A stretch of 9,784 bases of DNA from JBDLID01 sp039715055 (lineage in GTDB: Bacteria > Desulfobacterota > Desulfobulbia > Desulfobulbales > Desulfocapsaceae), in assembly GCA_039715055.1 (NCBI GenBank), contig JBDLID010000113.1, positions 1-9,784 of the forward strand, given 5' to 3'. Of this stretch, positions 7,924 through 9,784 are shown in pieces. How positions within the stretch are numbered: the first letter of the stretch is position 1; each line of letters opens with the position of its first letter. Under the pieces are notes generated by a model. The model saw only the letters and a list, made by a program, of their open reading frames with translations. It made no database searches and had not been told where the DNA came from. The position numbers were made by a program, and so were the translations under genes.

Positions 7924-8014
7924 TTGCATGAAAACTGGCAGTTTACCTGCAACAGCACACCAGCAATATTGCAATTTCCGCATCACCATATCGCAAACAA
8001 CTCACTTGACGCAA
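7924..8014 (+). promoter_or_regulatory. Phased TGCAA-like repeats upstream of ilvC, candidate IlvY operators
   Basis: GCAA tetramers occur at 7949-7952, 7971-7974 and 7993-7996, exactly 22 bp apart, in the contexts CTGCAAC, ATATTGCAA and ATATCGCAA. Related elements are TTGCA at 7924-7928 (GCAT 23 bp before the first) and CGCAA at 8010-8014. The palindrome GCAATATTGC spans 7963-7972. Spacing of about two helical turns puts these on one face of DNA, about 45-90 bp upstream of the likely ilvC transcription start, where LysR-type activators bind. E. coli IlvY binds two tandem operators between ilvY and ilvC. Assignment to IlvY here is inference from position and gene content. Confidence -1.
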
Positions 8015-8033
8015 CAAAAAGAGCTGTTATTGT
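8006..8033 (+). promoter_or_regulatory. Candidate ilvC promoter
   Basis: TTGACG (8006-8011) and TATTGT (8028-8033, four of six matches to TATAAT) are separated by 16 bp. The weak -10 and short spacer suit an activator-dependent promoter. It would give a leader of roughly 80-85 bases before the ATG at 8124, in which I see no leader peptide or attenuator. Confidence -1.
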
Positions 8034-8112
8034 AACCGTATTGATTATTTTACCCGGATCTAACAGACTGAGTTTTCGTAATTACTCCATCACTGCCGAT
8101 CATCCCAAACAT

Positions 8113-8117
8113 AGGAG
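8113..8117 (+). promoter_or_regulatory. Ribosome-binding site of ilvC
   Basis: AGGAG six bases before the ATG at 8124 supports that start, which also gives the conserved MANYFNSL N-terminus of class II IlvC proteins. Confidence -1.
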
Positions 8118-8123
8118 ACTACC

Positions 8124-9593
8124 ATGGCAAATTATTTCAATAGCTTACCCCTTCGTTTACAACTTGAAGAACTGGGACAGTGCCGTTTCATGGACTCATC
8201 CGAGTTCAACGGTGTTGAGGCCCTTAAAGGTAAAAAAATCGTTATCGTCGGCTGCGGCGCCCAGGGCCTTCACCAGGGCCTCAACCTCCGTGACTCAGGA
8301 CTTGACGTTTCCTATACCCTGCGCGAGGCCGCAATCAGCGAGCAGCGCCAGTCCTGGAAAAATGCAACTGAGAACAATTTCACCGTCGGAACCTACGACG
8401 AACTGATCCCCGGTGCTGATCTCGTCATCAACCTCACTCCTGACAAGCAGCACTCTAACGTGGTTGCCGCAGTTATGCCGCTCATGAAGCAGGGGGCGTG
8501 TCTCTCCTACTCCCACGGTTTCAACATCGTTGAAGAGGGCATGCAGATCCGCGAAGACCTCACCGTCATCATGGTCGCCCCCAAGTCTCCCGGAACCGAG
8601 GTTCGCGAGGAATACAAGCGCGGGTTTGGTGTTCCCACCCTGATCGCTGTTCATCGCGAAAACGACCCCAAGGGCGAGGGATGGGATCTGGCCAAGGCCT
8701 ATGCCGCCGGTACCGGCGGTGACCGTGCCGGTTGTCTTCACTCCTCGTTTGTCGCCGAGGTCAAGTCGGATCTCATGGGCGAGCAGACCATCCTCTGCGG
8801 CATGCTCCAGACCGGGTCACTGCTCTGCTTCAACAAAATGATTGAAAAGGGAATGGACTCCGCCTATGCGGTCAAACTGATCCAGTTTGGCTGGGAGACC
8901 ATCACCGAAGCACTCAAGCACGGCGGCATCACCAACATGATAGACCGCCTCTCCAACCCGGCCAAAATCAAGGCTGTGGAACTTGCTGAAGAGCTCAAGC
9001 AGATTTTAGAGCCGCTCTTTCACAAGCACATGGACGACATCATGTCTGGTCATTTTTCCCGCACCATGATGGAGGACTGGGCCAATGATGACGCCAACCT
9101 GCTGGGCTGGCGCGCAGAAACAGGAGAGACTGACTTTGAAAAGACCGCAGCAGGCGATATGGAGATCAGCGAGCAGGAGTACTTTGACAACGGTATTCTC
9201 ATGGTTGCCATGGTCAAGGCCGGCGTCGAGCTCGCCTTTGACACCATGGTCTCTGCCGGAATCAAAGAAGAATCAGCCTACTACGAGTCACTGCACGAAG
9301 TGCCGCTGATCGCCAACCTCATCGGCCGTAAGAAGCTCTACGAGATGAACGTTGTCATCTCCGATACCGCCGAGTACGGCTGCTATCTCTTCAACCACGC
9401 CGCCTTCCCCCTGCTCCAGGATTTCATGAAGGGGATCGACACCGATGTGATCGGCAAGGGTATGGAAGTAAAAGACAACGGTGTTTCCAACGTTGAACTG
9501 ATCGAGGCCAACGAGATCATCCAGCAGACCGGTGTTGAGTACATCGGCTACGAACTGCGCTCCTACATGGGAGCCATGAAGCCGATCCTCTAA
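8124..9593 (+). CDS. ilvC: Ketol-acid reductoisomerase, class II (long form)
   Basis: The 489-residue enzyme converts 2-acetolactate or 2-aceto-2-hydroxybutyrate into dihydroxy acids with NADPH and Mg2+, the second common step of valine, isoleucine and leucine synthesis in the cytoplasm. It is very similar to E. coli IlvC (491 residues) throughout: start MANYFNSL, nucleotide loop GCGAQG (43-48), and two tandem knotted C-terminal domains characteristic of class II. Metal ligands correspond to D216 and E220 (VKSDLMGEQT) and E388 and E392 (YYESLHE); S413 (VISDTAEYG) corresponds to the substrate-binding serine. The cofactor loop keeps R67, R75 and S77, matching the NADPH-binding residues of E. 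coli IlvC. The gene stands alone, with its own promoter region and an immediate terminator; acetolactate synthase genes are not adjacent. IlvY, its usual activator, is encoded 4.3 kb upstream on the other strand, beyond the MoxR-DUF58-TgpA operon. Confidence -1.
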   Translation: MANYFNSLPLRLQLEELGQCRFMDSSEFNGVEALKGKKIVIVGCGAQGLHQGLNLRDSGLDVSYTLREAAISEQRQSWKNATENNFTVGTYDELIPGADLVINLTPDKQHSNVVAAVMPLMKQGACLSYSHGFNIVEEGMQIREDLTVIMVAPKSPGTEVREEYKRGFGVPTLIAVHRENDPKGEGWDLAKAYAAGTGGDRAGCLHSSFVAEVKSDLMGEQTILCGMLQTGSLLCFNKMIEKGMDSAYAVKLIQFGWETITEALKHGGITNMIDRLSNPAKIKAVELAEELKQILEPLFHKHMDDIMSGHFSRTMMEDWANDDANLLGWRAETGETDFEKTAAGDMEISEQEYFDNGILMVAMVKAGVELAFDTMVSAGIKEESAYYESLHEVPLIANLIGRKKLYEMNVVISDTAEYGCYLFNHAAFPLLQDFMKGIDTDVIGKGMEVKDNGVSNVELIEANEIIQQTGVEYIGYELRSYMGAMKPIL

Positions 9594-9618
9594 ACTGCTG
9601 CCTCTTTCTCTGTAGTAC

Positions 9619-9657
9619 AAAGGCCCTGGGAGCATCATGCTTTCGGGGCCTTTTTTT
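9619..9657 (+). terminator. Intrinsic terminator of ilvC
   Basis: AAAGGCCC (9619-9626) pairs with GGGCCTTT (9646-9653), and the loop holds a smaller AGCAT/ATGCT hairpin. The stem runs into seven T residues (9651-9657). It lies 26 bp after the ilvC stop codon, indicating that ilvC transcription ends here. Confidence -1.
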
Positions 9658-9784
9658 ATCGCTCCGCTCTTGAACTAGCCGAGGTGTCCGGTTCTTTTGC
9701 AAAAAACCAGGTTCCCCCAGATGAACCGCTTGAAAATCCTTGGCATATGAATCGCTATCAACTAAGAATAATTCAGCAAGGCAG

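Noticed and set aside
9747..9784. Short open frame starting at an ATG and running off the right edge (MNRYQLRIIQQG)
   Set aside because: Only twelve codons are visible, there is no ribosome-binding site, and nothing identifies a family; it could be the start of the next gene but cannot be supported.

Overview
The window looks like a bacterial chromosome segment from a Gram-negative, probably a Desulfobacterota bacterium near Desulfobulbales. That assignment is an inference from overall gene character: moderately GC-rich coding sequence, a solute-binding protein next to a hybrid kinase, and a long proteobacterial-type IlvC. No rRNA or other phylogenetic marker is present, so it stays tentative. 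I see no tRNA, rRNA, CRISPR array, insertion sequence, phage gene or attachment site.

Left part (1-2929, + strand). The window opens inside a gene for a periplasmic branched-chain amino acid/amide-type solute-binding protein (LivK-like). A 645-residue membrane hybrid histidine kinase follows after 102 bp with no visible terminator. No permease or ATPase gene of a transporter is visible next to them. The binding protein may therefore act as a sensory partner of the kinase, although the upstream neighbours are cut off.

Middle part (2961-7886). On the minus strand, converging with the kinase gene, is a LysR-family regulator that matches IlvY closely. Divergent from it is a tightly overlapping three-gene operon: a MoxR AAA+ ATPase, a DUF58 membrane protein and a TgpA-like membrane transglutaminase. 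The junctions are ATGA and TGATG overlaps. This is the widespread MoxR-DUF58-transglutaminase cassette, thought to act in envelope processes with an ATPase chaperone component.

Right part (7887-9784, + strand). A 237-bp regulatory region precedes ilvC, a full-length class II ketol-acid reductoisomerase, which is followed at once by a strong intrinsic terminator. The upstream region carries TGCAA-like elements at helical spacing just before a plausible promoter, which suits activation by a LysR-type protein such as IlvY. In enterobacteria ilvY and ilvC are adjacent and divergent. Here the envelope cassette lies between them, which is the most unusual feature of the arrangement. The final 127 bases hold no supported gene.

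Overall the window is mostly ordinary metabolism, regulation and envelope genes. I found no clearly new system. The best leads are the split ilvY/ilvC module with its phased operator-like repeats, and the binding protein-kinase pair.
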